The notes: a model not told the origin generated them from the sequence alone. 46,418 nt of DNA from Caulobacteraceae bacterium (GCA_947475875.1 CANJME010000019.1:1-46418), one strand, 5' to 3'; shown: positions 8,688-16,717, counted from the first letter of the stretch. Program-made: numbers and translations.

Positions 8688-9689
8688 CTATTTGGCGGCC
8701 GGGGCGGGAGCGGTCTTGGCCACGGCTTCAGCGTGAACCGCGTCATAGGCCTTCTGCGCGACCGCAAGCTTGGCCGCATCGCCGGCGGTTTTGGCTTCCT
8801 CCAGCTGTTCGGAGGCCTCCATCTCACGCACGGGGATCAGGTGGCTATCGTCGGCCGCCTCGAAGTTGAGGATGGTCAGGGTGGAGAGCAGCGCCCTCTG
8901 TCGATCAGCCTCTGGGCCATCGCCGTGGCCATAGGTCATGAAGAACTGGCGGATCTTCTCGCGCGTACCGGCGTCCAGGGTCTTGCGCCAGATGATCGGG
9001 TCTTCCGGCAGCGAGGGCGATTGCCAGATCACCCGGATCTTGTCCTCGGCGTGGGGGTCTCTGATTTTCTCGCGCAACATGCTGGACGAATTGTTGGTGG
9101 CCGCATCCAGCACGCTGTTGCGGATCGCATTCAGATTGGCCTGGTGGTTGCTGCTCTTGACCGTCTTGAAGCATTCCTCAGGCTTGATGCCGCGCGGGGC
9201 GAACAGATAGGTCTTGGGCGCCAGCGTGCCCGAGGTCGACTTCGCATCGCCCATGCCGAAATTCAGCGTCTTGTCGCACTTGAGCAGGTCTTCAAGTGTC
9301 GTCTTGCTTTTGGCCGGCACGATGATGATCGAGAAATAGCCGGGAATGCCTGACGGATCGGTGGTGTGGGCGAAGACCTCGCCATTGGCGCGGCGCACGG
9401 CCTCCAGGCCCGGCAGGTTCGAGAACCAGCCGAAGTCGACCTGCTTGAAGCGCATGGCTTCCACCAGGGCGGTGTAGTTGGTCAGGTACGAGCCCTTCAC
9501 CGGAATACCGATCGCCTTGGACATGTCCGCCAGGATCGGTTCCCACTTGGACTGTAGGTCGGCGGCGGACTCTGTGGTCAGCACCCCGAAGTGCAGCTCG
9601 GCGGGTGGCCCTTCGGCGGCCTCTTTTTTGGGCCCGCAGGCGGTGACGATGAGCGCGCAAAGGGCGGCGATGATCAGGCGGCGGTTCAT
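8688..9689 (-). CDS. phnD: phosphonate-type ABC transporter substrate-binding lipoprotein PhnD
   Basis: A 333-residue periplasmic binding protein of the phosphate/phosphite/phosphonate family. The signal peptide ends in a lipobox (IVTAC, Cys18), so it is probably tethered to the membrane, unlike the soluble E. coli PhnD. Family segments are visible: VDFGWFSNLPGLEAV, and AKSTSGTLAP, whose Ser/Thr residues line the phosphonate oxyanion pocket in relatives. The start ATG overlaps the end of phnC (ATGA-type) and has GGAAGGA in front. The last ~20 residues are Ala/Lys-rich. Confidence 0.92.
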   Translation of the reverse strand: MNRRLIIAALCALIVTACGPKKEAAEGPPAELHFGVLTTESAADLQSKWEPILADMSKAIGIPVKGSYLTNYTALVEAMRFKQVDFGWFSNLPGLEAVRRANGEVFAHTTDPSGIPGYFSIIIVPAKSKTTLEDLLKCDKTLNFGMGDAKSTSGTLAPKTYLFAPRGIKPEECFKTVKSSNHQANLNAIRNSVLDAATNNSSSMLREKIRDPHAEDKIRVIWQSPSLPEDPIIWRKTLDAGTREKIRQFFMTYGHGDGPEADRQRALLSTLTILNFEAADDSHLIPVREMEASEQLEEAKTAGDAAKLAVAQKAYDAVHAEAVAKTAPAPAAK

Positions 9690-10483
9690 GCGGGAAGTCC
9701 TTCCGTGGCCACGTCCTCGAATTCGGGTCCGTAGATGTCGATCAGTATGACGCGGGTGAGCCCGCTGGCCGGGCCGTCATAGGCGATGACACCGGCCTTC
9801 AGCGCCACGACGCGCTCACAGTAGCGCAGGGCGTGATCCACCTGGTGCAGGGTGACGATCACCGTCATGCCGTCATCGCGATTGAGGGCTTTCAGGGTCT
9901 CCATCACGCGGCGGGCGGCGACCGGGTCGAGGGAGGCGACCGGCTCGTCGGCCAGGATCACCTGCGCCTGCTGCACCAGGGCCCGGGCGATGGCCGCCCG
10001 CTGCTGCTGGCCGCCGGAAAGGGTGTTGGCTCGCTGACCGGCGCGATCGGCGATACCCACGCGGTCGAGGGCAGTCATGGCCGCGGCCTTGACGTCGGCG
10101 GGCCACAGGCCGAGCAGCCCGCGCCAGGCGCCGATGCGGCCCAGCGAGCCCAGTACGACGTTGGTGAAAAGACTGAGGCGTCCGACCAGATTGAACTGCT
10201 GGAAGATAAAGCCGATCCGCGCCCGCGCCGCACGCGCCTCCCTGGCCAGCTTGCCGCCGGCCTGCACGGCCAGGCCGAACGCCTCGATACGGCCCTCGCC
10301 GGCGTCGATCAGGCTGAGACCCGACAGCGAGCGAAGCAAGGTCGATTTGCCCGATCCCGATGGACCGATCAGGGCGATCATCTCGCCGGCCCGCACCGAC
10401 AGGCTGACATCGCTGAGCGCCTGGCGTTGGCCAAAACGCCGCGACACATGACCAACCGACAAGATCAGGGCCTGAGACGTCAC
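9686..10483 (-). CDS. phnC: phosphonate-type ABC transporter ATP-binding protein PhnC
   Basis: A 265-residue ABC ATPase. Walker A is GPSGSGKST (residues 40-48), the signature is LSGGQQQR (155 onward) and Walker B is VILADEP (175-181). I start it at GTG 10483 (VTSQALILSVGHVSRRFG), where homology begins. The frame is open to ATG 10612, but the extra 43 residues look unstructured and do not resemble the family. First gene of a tight phnC-phnD-phnE-phospholipase unit. I searched upstream for paired PhoB boxes and found only an isolated TGTCAT, so phosphate control is not demonstrated. Confidence 0.9.
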   Translation of the reverse strand: MTSQALILSVGHVSRRFGQRQALSDVSLSVRAGEMIALIGPSGSGKSTLLRSLSGLSLIDAGEGRIEAFGLAVQAGGKLAREARAARARIGFIFQQFNLVGRLSLFTNVVLGSLGRIGAWRGLLGLWPADVKAAAMTALDRVGIADRAGQRANTLSGGQQQRAAIARALVQQAQVILADEPVASLDPVAARRVMETLKALNRDDGMTVIVTLHQVDHALRYCERVVALKAGVIAYDGPASGLTRVILIDIYGPEFEDVATEGLPA

Positions 10484-10659
10484 TCTGATGAAATTCCCCG
10501 CACGCGCGCGGTCTCCGGACCAACCAGAGCCGTGCTTTCGATAGATGACACCGGCCCGCATCCCCGTCCAGCGCGGGTGCGCGATGGCGCCATCGGCGCA
10601 ACAATTCGACACACCTTTCCAATAGACAGAACTTACGATCTGATCTGGTCTTCACCGGG

Positions 10660-11829
10660 GTGGACAGGTTGAGCATGCACGGCCGCAGGTCGAGTTACTG
10701 GGTGTCGGGAATTTGCGCGGCGGCGGTGGCCGCGGCGCCGCTGGGCGGCATGGCCCAACCGGCGAGCGCCCCCGTGGTCCCGGGCCAGGACGTCACCACG
10801 CTTGAAAGCCTGACCGTCAACGCCTTTGCCCAGGTGGGCGAGGGCGCCACCTATTTCCAGCCCACCGAACTGCAGCTTGAGGCGCACCAGGCGCGCATGG
10901 ACGCCATGGACTCCAAACAGGCCGCCCAGCAATGCCAGCAGATCGGCAAGCGGCAGCACCGCGAAGATCTGGGCGATTTCGACCTCGAGGCCCTGTGGAA
11001 CACCGAATACAACGCCCAGCAGGACGTCTGGCGCACAGGAGAGGCCGCGCGAGTCGCCACCGAAGCGGCGCTGAACGCGCGGGCCGATCTGGTGGCCGGC
11101 AAGATCACCCAGGCCCAGTTCGAAGCCGCCGAGATCGCCCGCCAGACCACGGTCAAGGCCTTCCAGGACGCGCAGGCCAAGGCCCGCGAGGCGCACTTCC
11201 GCGTCAACGACCTGCAGCAGATGGCCATGGAATATGTCAGCGGCAATCTCGCCGCTGTGCAGGATCTGGAAGCCCACAAGTACGTGGACGGCTGTCAGCC
11301 CACCGGCAACGGCACCATCGAGGTGTCAGAGTCGACCACCATGGGCAGGTGCCAGCGCGTGGATTTTGTGGGCGAGCCGCGCGGCGAGGGCATGGAGCAG
11401 TTTCGGGGCGAGATCGAACAGCGCACCGCCGAGCGCGCCCGCGGCGTCGGCTCATCCATCTATGTGCCCAAGGAATTCCAGGACCTAAGGATCACCGCGG
11501 TCTCGGCCCACGAGGGCGAGGAAAAGGGCGTCTCGTTTCTGCGGGTCGTGGGCACCATCGTCAATTCGCGCAAGAACGCCATCACCGTGCCGCCGCTGTG
11601 GGTCGCCGCGCTCGACCGCTATGGCACCGAGGTCAAGGCCCAACAGCTTGAGCCGCCCAGGGGCACGCCCAAGATCCCCTCGGGCGGGTCCATCCCGTTC
11701 ATCTATGTCTTCAAGCCCATGCCCGAGCGCACCGCCAAGGCGACAGTGACCTTCGCCCCGCTGCACCGCTCGTCCGGCCCGCTGACGCCCGACGCTTTCT
11801 GCCCGACGGTGTTCGACGAAGTGCAGTAG
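10660..11829 (+). CDS. secreted coiled-coil protein of unknown function
   Basis: A 389-residue protein (from GTG; ATG 10675 is an equally good start with AGG upstream). I do not recognise a named family. An N-terminal signal peptide (AAAVAAAPLGGMAQPASA) suggests the periplasm. Residues about 60-240 are rich in Ala, Gln and Glu with heptad-like spacing and probably form long helices or coiled coils. The C-terminal ~130 residues (from VGSSIYVPKEFQDL) look like a beta-sandwich of the FxLYD/DUF3426 kind, with SRKNAITVPPLWVAALDRYG and PSGGSIPFIYVFKP. It diverges from phnC and converges on flgH with a one-base gap, so it need not be flagellar. Confidence 0.7.
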   Translation: MDRLSMHGRRSSYWVSGICAAAVAAAPLGGMAQPASAPVVPGQDVTTLESLTVNAFAQVGEGATYFQPTELQLEAHQARMDAMDSKQAAQQCQQIGKRQHREDLGDFDLEALWNTEYNAQQDVWRTGEAARVATEAALNARADLVAGKITQAQFEAAEIARQTTVKAFQDAQAKAREAHFRVNDLQQMAMEYVSGNLAAVQDLEAHKYVDGCQPTGNGTIEVSESTTMGRCQRVDFVGEPRGEGMEQFRGEIEQRTAERARGVGSSIYVPKEFQDLRITAVSAHEGEEKGVSFLRVVGTIVNSRKNAITVPPLWVAALDRYGTEVKAQQLEPPRGTPKIPSGGSIPFIYVFKPMPERTAKATVTFAPLHRSSGPLTPDAFCPTVFDEVQ

Positions 11830-11830
11830 C

Positions 11831-12568
11831 CTAGAACGGCGACAACCGTTCGATCAGCGATTGCGCGGGCGGCGTCTTCTGCACCGCGCTCTGGTCGCCG
11901 CGGCCGCCGTAGTTCATCCGCAGGGAGGCGATCTGCTTGTCCTTGATGGTGTTGGACGAGGTGATGTCCTCGGGCCGGATGATGCCGTCGATCGACATGT
12001 GCCGCAGTTCGTTATTGGTTTTCACCTCCTGCGAGCCGGAGATCACCAGATTGCCGTTGGGCAGCACCTGGGTGATCACCACGGCCATGGTGGTGGAGAT
12101 CTTTTCCTGACGGACAACGGCGCCCGAACCGGCATTGGAGCTGTTGGAATTGGAGTTCAGCAGGTTGGCCGGATCGACCGGGCTGGGCAGGATCTTGCCG
12201 AGGCTGCTTTCCAGGCCAAACAGATTGGGAATGCCGAGCGAGGCGCCCGATTGGCGGCTGGAGGTCGAGGAATTGCTGGTGGCGGCTGAGTCGTCGATCT
12301 CGATCTGCACCGTCAGAATGTCGCCGACCTTGGCGGCCCGCTGGTCCGAGAAGAACGTCCGCGCGCCGTTGCGCCACAGCGAATTGGGCGTCGAGGGCGC
12401 GGGGGCGGTGCGGGCATCGGCCAGCACCATCGAGGGCTGCTGGGGCACCATGGCGGCGGGATATCCCATGGGCGAGAGCTGCGGGCCGCTGACAGCTTCC
12501 TGCACTGTGCCGCAGGCGGCGAGCGGGGCGGCGAAAACGGCGAACAGGGCGAGAGCACGGATACGCAT
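11831..12568 (-). CDS. flgH: flagellar L-ring lipoprotein FlgH
   Basis: A 245-residue outer-membrane L-ring subunit of the flagellar basal body. The lipobox PLAAC (Cys19) follows a short signal peptide. Family segments include SLWRNGARTFFSDQRAAKVGDILTV in two parts, GNLVISGSQEVKTNNE, and the C-terminal GIIRPEDI. I use ATG 12568, which has AGAGG nine bases upstream, rather than GTG 12577. Last gene of the flgF-flgG-flgA-flgH unit, 11 bases after flgA. It looks intact although flgF and flgG upstream are damaged. Confidence 0.95.
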   Translation of the reverse strand: MRIRALALFAVFAAPLAACGTVQEAVSGPQLSPMGYPAAMVPQQPSMVLADARTAPAPSTPNSLWRNGARTFFSDQRAAKVGDILTVQIEIDDSAATSNSSTSSRQSGASLGIPNLFGLESSLGKILPSPVDPANLLNSNSNSSNAGSGAVVRQEKISTTMAVVITQVLPNGNLVISGSQEVKTNNELRHMSIDGIIRPEDITSSNTIKDKQIASLRMNYGGRGDQSAVQKTPPAQSLIERLSPF

Positions 12569-12579
12569 GAAAAGCACCT

Positions 12580-13401
12580 CTAACGGGAAGCCAGACGGGA
12601 CGGATCGGTAAGGGCGGTAGCGCGCAGGGCCTGACCCTCGGGGCCGACCAGCGCCCGGCCGGGGCCAGACGCGATGGCCTGGATGACCTTGCCGGAAACG
12701 GTGTTGACGACATCGACATTGTCGCCGACCGCGGCCGGGCCCTTGGCCTTGCCCTTCATCTCCAGGGTCACTCCGCCGGAGGAATAGGTAACGTAGACGA
12801 GATCATCCTTCTTGATCACCTGGGGCAGCGACACATCGCGGCGGGAGGCGACCGAGCCGGAACGCAAGGGGCGCTTGGCCGCCTTGCCGATCAGATCGTC
12901 GGCGTCTTCGGCCGCCCCGTCGGGCGCGCGCGGCGCCGTTGACCAGGTCAGGTCGTCGGCCCGGACGATGTCGCCGGTCTCCAGGCTGTGCGACCAGGTC
13001 AGCACTTCGAGGCTTCTGACGTCGGCGGGCGCGGCGGCCGGGGTGGCGGAAACGCGCGTGGCCGAAGCCGGCGTGGCGGCGGCCGCAGTCGCGGCGAGGC
13101 TGGAATAGACGATGATATAGCGCAGGCCGCCTTCGTTGGCCCAGGCATAGCCGTTCTGCTGGACGAGGCGCTGAACCTCGGCGGCGGGAACCGCGATGCT
13201 GCCGCCGGGCCGCACCTGCGCGCTCACCGAAACTCTGGCCGTCTCGCCGGTGACGTCGAAGAGATCGCCGAGCGTGATCGGGCCGGCCGAGGCGGTGATC
13301 GACTTCAGGTGGGCCGTCTGGGCCGCCAGCGCCATTCCAGCAAAGGACTGACCGGCGCCGAAGGTGAGGGCGATCGTAACCAGGGTGGCGAAGGCCTTCA
13401 T
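12580..13401 (-). CDS. flgA: flagellar P-ring assembly protein FlgA
   Basis: A 273-residue periplasmic chaperone for P-ring (FlgI) assembly. It has a signal peptide (about residues 1-27) and a C-terminal SAF-type region (about 125-265) with VRADDLTWS, LIGKAAKRPLRSGS and the closing GPGRALVGPEGQALRATAL typical of FlgA. A low-complexity Ala/Thr linker (about 105-125) separates the two halves. It begins 4 bases after the flgG stop, so it depends on the same transcript. No defect is visible. Confidence 0.93.
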   Translation of the reverse strand: MKAFATLVTIALTFGAGQSFAGMALAAQTAHLKSITASAGPITLGDLFDVTGETARVSVSAQVRPGGSIAVPAAEVQRLVQQNGYAWANEGGLRYIIVYSSLAATAAAATPASATRVSATPAAAPADVRSLEVLTWSHSLETGDIVRADDLTWSTAPRAPDGAAEDADDLIGKAAKRPLRSGSVASRRDVSLPQVIKKDDLVYVTYSSGGVTLEMKGKAKGPAAVGDNVDVVNTVSGKVIQAIASGPGRALVGPEGQALRATALTDPSRLASR

Positions 13402-13405
13402 CAGC

Positions 13406-14189
13406 TTAGGACTTCATCTGCGAGGTGGCGGCCAGCATCTGGTCGGCGCTGGTGATAACCTTGGAGTTCATCTCGTAGGCGCGCTGGGCGACGATCAGGG
13501 CGGTGATCTCGCTGACGGAATCGACGTTGGAGGCTTCGGTGTAGCCCTGCAGCAGCCGCCCGAAGCCCTCCGAGCCGGGAGCGCCCTTTTCCGCCGTGCC
13601 GGACGCGGCGGTTTCCAGGAAGAGGTTGCCGCCGAGCGCTTCCAGCCCGCCCTCGTTGAAGAAGGTGGCCAGTTCCAGCTGGCCCTGGATGGTCGGAGCC
13701 GTCGTGCCGGCTTGCGTGACCTGCACCTGGCCGCTGGCCGAAATGGTGACGCTGGTGGCGTCCGAGGGAATGGTGATGCCGGGCAGTACCTCAAAGCCGT
13801 CCTCGGTGACCGCCCTGGTCGTTGATGGCCAGGTTGCCGGCCCGGGTGTAGCCGGTCTCGCCGGACGGCATCTTGACCTGCAGGAAGCCGCGGCCCTGGA
13901 TCATCACATCGAACTGGTTGCCGGTCTGGGTGGCCGAGCCCTGGGTGGTGATGCGGTAGACGGAGCCGGCTTTCACACCCGAGCCGACCTGAACGCCGGT
14001 GGGAACGATGGTGCCGGAATCCGAGGACTGGGCGCCGGCCCGCTCGATGTTCTGGTAGAGCAGGTCCTGGAACTCGGCGCGCTGCTTCTTGTAGCCAATC
14101 GTATTCATATTGGCGATGTTGTTGGAAATGACTTCGACGTTGAGCTGCTGGGCAGCCATGCCGGTCGCGGCGGTACGAAGAGCTCTCAT
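13406..14189 (-). pseudogene. flgG: flagellar distal rod protein FlgG, frameshifted
   Basis: The distal rod protein that joins rod to hook. The first 127 codons are a normal FlgG (MRALRTAATGMAAQQLNVEV, then NNIANMNTIGYKKQRAEFQDL), ending in NLAINDQG. The frame then runs into GGHRGRL and a stop at 13791. The rest continues in another frame, from VTEDGFEVLPGITIP to the C-terminal ITALIVAQRAYEMNSKVITS. Relatives read DQG-QL-VTEDG at the junction (13811-13812), so five bases are missing. Restoring 5 nt gives 789 nt, 262 residues, the usual FlgG length. The reading is clear; whether the lesion is biological or an assembly error is not. Confidence 0.9.
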
Positions 14190-14201
14190 GCCTTAGGTTC
14201 C

Positions 14202-14756
14202 CTAAGTGACCTTGCCGAGGCGCTGGATGGCCTCGGTGTTGAGTTGCGAGGTTTGATCCATCATCCGGGCGATGCGTTCGTATTCGCGGGAAACCTCGAT
14301 CATCCGCGTGATCTCGATCACCGGCTGAACGTTGGAGGATTCCACTGATCCCTGATGCAGTTTGACGCCCTCGGCAGCGGTCGCGGCCTGGTTGCCGCTA
14401 TTGCGATAAAGACCGTCGCCGTCTTTCTCGAGCGCGGACATCGAGGCGAACTGCCAGACCGACAGCTTGCCGGTCCTGGCCCCGTTCTGGCTGATCGTCC
14501 CGTCCTTGGCGACGGTGACCTCGCCCCGCGAGGGGGCCAGAATGATGTCGCCCGCATCGCCCGCCACCGGCTCGCCGCCGCTGGTGACCAGACGGCCGGT
14601 GTCGTCGAGGGTGAAGCGGCCGTCGCGGGTGAAGCGCTCGCCCCGGGCCGCGGCGATCTTGAAGAAGCCTTCGCCCTCGATGCCGATATCGAGCGAACGG
14701 CCGGTCTGCGACAGGGCGCCTTGCGAGAAATCGCGGGCAAGACCGGCGCGGCGCAT
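14202..14756 (-). pseudogene. flgF: flagellar proximal rod protein FlgF, N-terminally truncated
   Basis: The remaining 184 codons match FlgF from about residue 65 to the end: RDFSQGALSQTGRSLDIGIE, GEGFFKI, FTRDGRF and the C-terminal SSNVQPVIEITRMIEVSREY. The N-terminal rod motif (NNIAN and flanking helices), needed for rod polymerisation, is absent, and no frame upstream encodes it. Complete FlgF is about 245 residues. The first usable ATG is 14756; a TTG at 14768 adds four residues. A sigma-54 promoter at 14763-14779 would start transcription at about 14753, inside or just after this ATG. No ribosome-binding site remains. Confidence 0.85.
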
Positions 14757-14762
14757 GGTTGA

Positions 14763-14779
14763 CTGCAACCCTCGGGCCA
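14763..14779 (-). promoter_or_regulatory. sigma-54 promoter of the flgF operon
   Basis: On the minus strand TGGCCCGAGGGTTGCAG matches the sigma-54 consensus TGGCAC-N5-TTGCA, with the required 10 bases between the GG (-24) and GC (-12). The predicted start of transcription is about 14753. In Caulobacter the flgF operon is a sigma-54/FlbD class. Here the promoter abuts the truncated coding sequence, leaving no leader. Confidence 0.7.
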
Positions 14780-14843
14780 GTCGGAAACCTGAATGAAATC
14801 AATGAACAATAAGGTTAAAAGATTGCCGACTGCAGCTTTCGCC

Positions 14844-14858
14844 CGGCAAGAATTGCCG
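14844..14858. promoter_or_regulatory. ftr-like palindrome, possible FlbD site
   Basis: CGGCAAGAATTGCCG is a perfect inverted repeat (CGGCAA-GAA-TTGCCG) about 100 bases upstream of the predicted flgF start and about 90 bases before fliL. The position and GGCAA/TTGCC arms resemble the ftr enhancers bound by FlbD in Caulobacter. A related half (GATTGCCGAC) lies at 14821. The assignment is by resemblance and position. Confidence 0.5.
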
Positions 14859-14861
14859 CTG

Positions 14862-14893
14862 TTAAGCGCCCTTAAAAACCAGTCCTTAACCAT
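14862..14893 (+). promoter_or_regulatory. CtrA-type sites upstream of fliL
   Basis: TTAAGCGCCCTTAA (14862-14875; two TTAA halves with a 6-base rather than 7-base spacer) and TTAACCAT (14886-14893), a recognised half-site form of the CtrA motif. They lie 50-80 bases before the fliL start, where CtrA would contact the -35 region of an early flagellar promoter. Confidence 0.55.
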
Positions 14894-14942
14894 CCCGAGC
14901 CATTGATCGGAGCTTAGGATTCTAAAGAACGCGCGAGGGCGG

Positions 14943-15581
14943 ATGCTCGGATTTGGGAAGAAGAAGAGCAAGAAGGGCGAAGCGGCGGAAGCCGAGACCC
15001 CCGAGGCCGACAAAACCGCCGCGCCGGAAGGCGAGGGCGCCGAAGGCGATGGGCCCAAGAAGAAGGGACTGCCGATCAAGCTGATCGCCATCGCCGCCGT
15101 GGTGCTGGTGGTGCTGGGCGGTGGCGGAGCGGCGGCCTACTTCATGCTTCTGAAGCCGCACCCCGAGGGCGGCGCGCAAAAGATCGCCAAGAAGTCCGAG
15201 AAAAAGGAAGGCCATGGCGAAGCCAAGGCCGGCGAGGTCAATCCCAACGGCTGCACCATGAAGGACGGCCCCGACGGGGTTCACTTCTGCACCCTGCCGG
15301 TGATGCTGACCAACACCCAGACCACCGAGGGCCGGCCAAACAACCTGAAACTGCAGGTCACCCTTGAGCTGGCCGATCCGGACACCGGCGATGTGATCGG
15401 CGAGCAGATGCCGCGCCTGCGCGACCTGCTGCAAACCTTCCTGCGCGAACTGCGTCCGGAAGATCTGGCCGGCAGCGCCGGTGATTATCGCCTGCGCAAC
15501 GAAATCCAGCAGCGCGTCAACCTCGTGATCGCCCCGGCAAAGGTCAACGCCGTGCTGATCGAAGAGATGCTGCAGTCCTAG
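14943..15581 (+). CDS. fliL: flagellar basal body-associated protein FliL
   Basis: A 212-residue single-pass membrane protein that rings the stator units at the motor. A charged cytoplasmic N-terminus (Lys/Glu-rich, residues 1-42) precedes one transmembrane helix (about 46-69), a variable linker, and the periplasmic FliL domain (about 110-212: VTLELADPDTGDVIGEQMPR, LRDLLQTFL, and a C-terminus ending VNAVLIEEMLQS). Family-typical length. ATG 14943 has GCGAGGGCGG upstream. First gene of a five-gene run reaching 21200. Transcription is probably CtrA-controlled from the region shared with flgF. Confidence 0.95.
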   Translation: MLGFGKKKSKKGEAAEAETPEADKTAAPEGEGAEGDGPKKKGLPIKLIAIAAVVLVVLGGGGAAAYFMLLKPHPEGGAQKIAKKSEKKEGHGEAKAGEVNPNGCTMKDGPDGVHFCTLPVMLTNTQTTEGRPNNLKLQVTLELADPDTGDVIGEQMPRLRDLLQTFLRELRPEDLAGSAGDYRLRNEIQQRVNLVIAPAKVNAVLIEEMLQS

Positions 15582-15589
15582 GAACAGTA

Positions 15590-16717
15590 ATGGCCGAACC
15601 CGCACCCGCCGCTGAACAGGCCGATCCGTCAGACATGGCGGCGTGGGCGGCTGAGAACGCCACCGAGCCCGCGGCTGAAACCGGCGAGGACGCATCGGCC
15701 GACGACTGGGAATCCGGCGCCGCCGCAGCGGTTTCCGAGCGCATTCTCAACCAGGATGAAATCGACAGCCTGCTGGGCTTCGAGCTGTCCGACACCGAGG
15801 ACGGCGAGCGCACCGGCATCCGGGCGATCATCAATTCGGCGCTGGTCTCGTACGAACGCCTGCCGATGCTGGAAATTGTCTTCGACCGCCTGGTGCGGCT
15901 GATGACGACGTCCTTGCGCAACTTCACCTCGGACAACGTCGAAGTCAGTCTCGACAACATCTCCTCGATCCGTTTCGGGGACTATCTGAATTCCATCCCG
16001 CTGCCGGCCATCCTCTCGGTGTTCCGGGCCGAGGAGCTCGACAACTACGGCCTGCTGACCGTCGATTCCAACCTGATCTATTCGATTGTCGATGTACTGC
16101 TGGGCGGGCGCCGCGGCACCGCGGCCATGCGCATCGAGGGCCGGCCCTACACCACCATCGAGCGGGTGCTGGTCCAGCGGATGGTCGAGGTCGTGCTGGC
16201 CGACGCCAAGGCCGCCTTCGAGCCGCTCACCCCCGTGACCTTCAACCTCGACCGGCTGGAAACCAACCCCCGCTTCGCCGCGATCGCACGTCCTGCCAAT
16301 GCGGCGATCCTGATCAAGCTGCGCATCGACATGGAAGACCGCGGCGGCCGTATCGAGCTCTTGCTGCCCTATGCGACGCTGGAGCCCATCCGCAAGATGC
16401 TGCTGCAGCAGTTCATGGGCGAGAAGTTCGGCCGCGACAACATCTGGGAAAGCCACCTGGCCACCGAGCTGTGGACCACCCAGATGGAAGTTCGGGCCGT
16501 GCTCGACGAACAGCAGATCTCGCTGCGCAAGGTGCTGGAATTCAAGGTTGGCGACACCCTGATGCTCAACACCACGGCCGAAGGTCCGATTGAATTGCGG
16601 GCCGGTACGGTCTCGCTGACCACCGGCCAGATGGGCCGCCGAAATCACCACATTTCCTTCCGCTGCAACGGTCCGCTGACGGCCGGCGCCCGCCGAACCA
16701 TCCAGGAGCAAGCATGA
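15590..16717 (+). CDS. fliM: flagellar motor switch protein FliM
   Basis: A 375-residue C-ring switch protein. The CheY-P-binding peptide LNQDEIDSLLGF is at about residues 53-64, after an unusual acidic, Ala-rich extension of about 50 residues. The middle domain holds GYDIxx-type family segments such as SSIRFGDYLNSIPLPAILSV and DLIYSIVDVLLGG-like SNLIYSIVDVLLGGRRG. The C-terminal SpoA-type domain ends NHHISFRCNGPLT. It starts 8 bases after fliL and overlaps the next gene by 4 bases, so translation is probably coupled. Confidence 0.95.
   Translation: MAEPAPAAEQADPSDMAAWAAENATEPAAETGEDASADDWESGAAAAVSERILNQDEIDSLLGFELSDTEDGERTGIRAIINSALVSYERLPMLEIVFDRLVRLMTTSLRNFTSDNVEVSLDNISSIRFGDYLNSIPLPAILSVFRAEELDNYGLLTVDSNLIYSIVDVLLGGRRGTAAMRIEGRPYTTIERVLVQRMVEVVLADAKAAFEPLTPVTFNLDRLETNPRFAAIARPANAAILIKLRIDMEDRGGRIELLLPYATLEPIRKMLLQQFMGEKFGRDNIWESHLATELWTTQMEVRAVLDEQQISLRKVLEFKVGDTLMLNTTAEGPIELRAGTVSLTTGQMGRRNHHISFRCNGPLTAGARRTIQEQA

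Noticed and set aside
10500-10660. PhoB box upstream of phnC
   Set aside because: Only an isolated TGTCAT is visible on the minus strand; no second half at 11-base spacing, so I do not call a Pho box.
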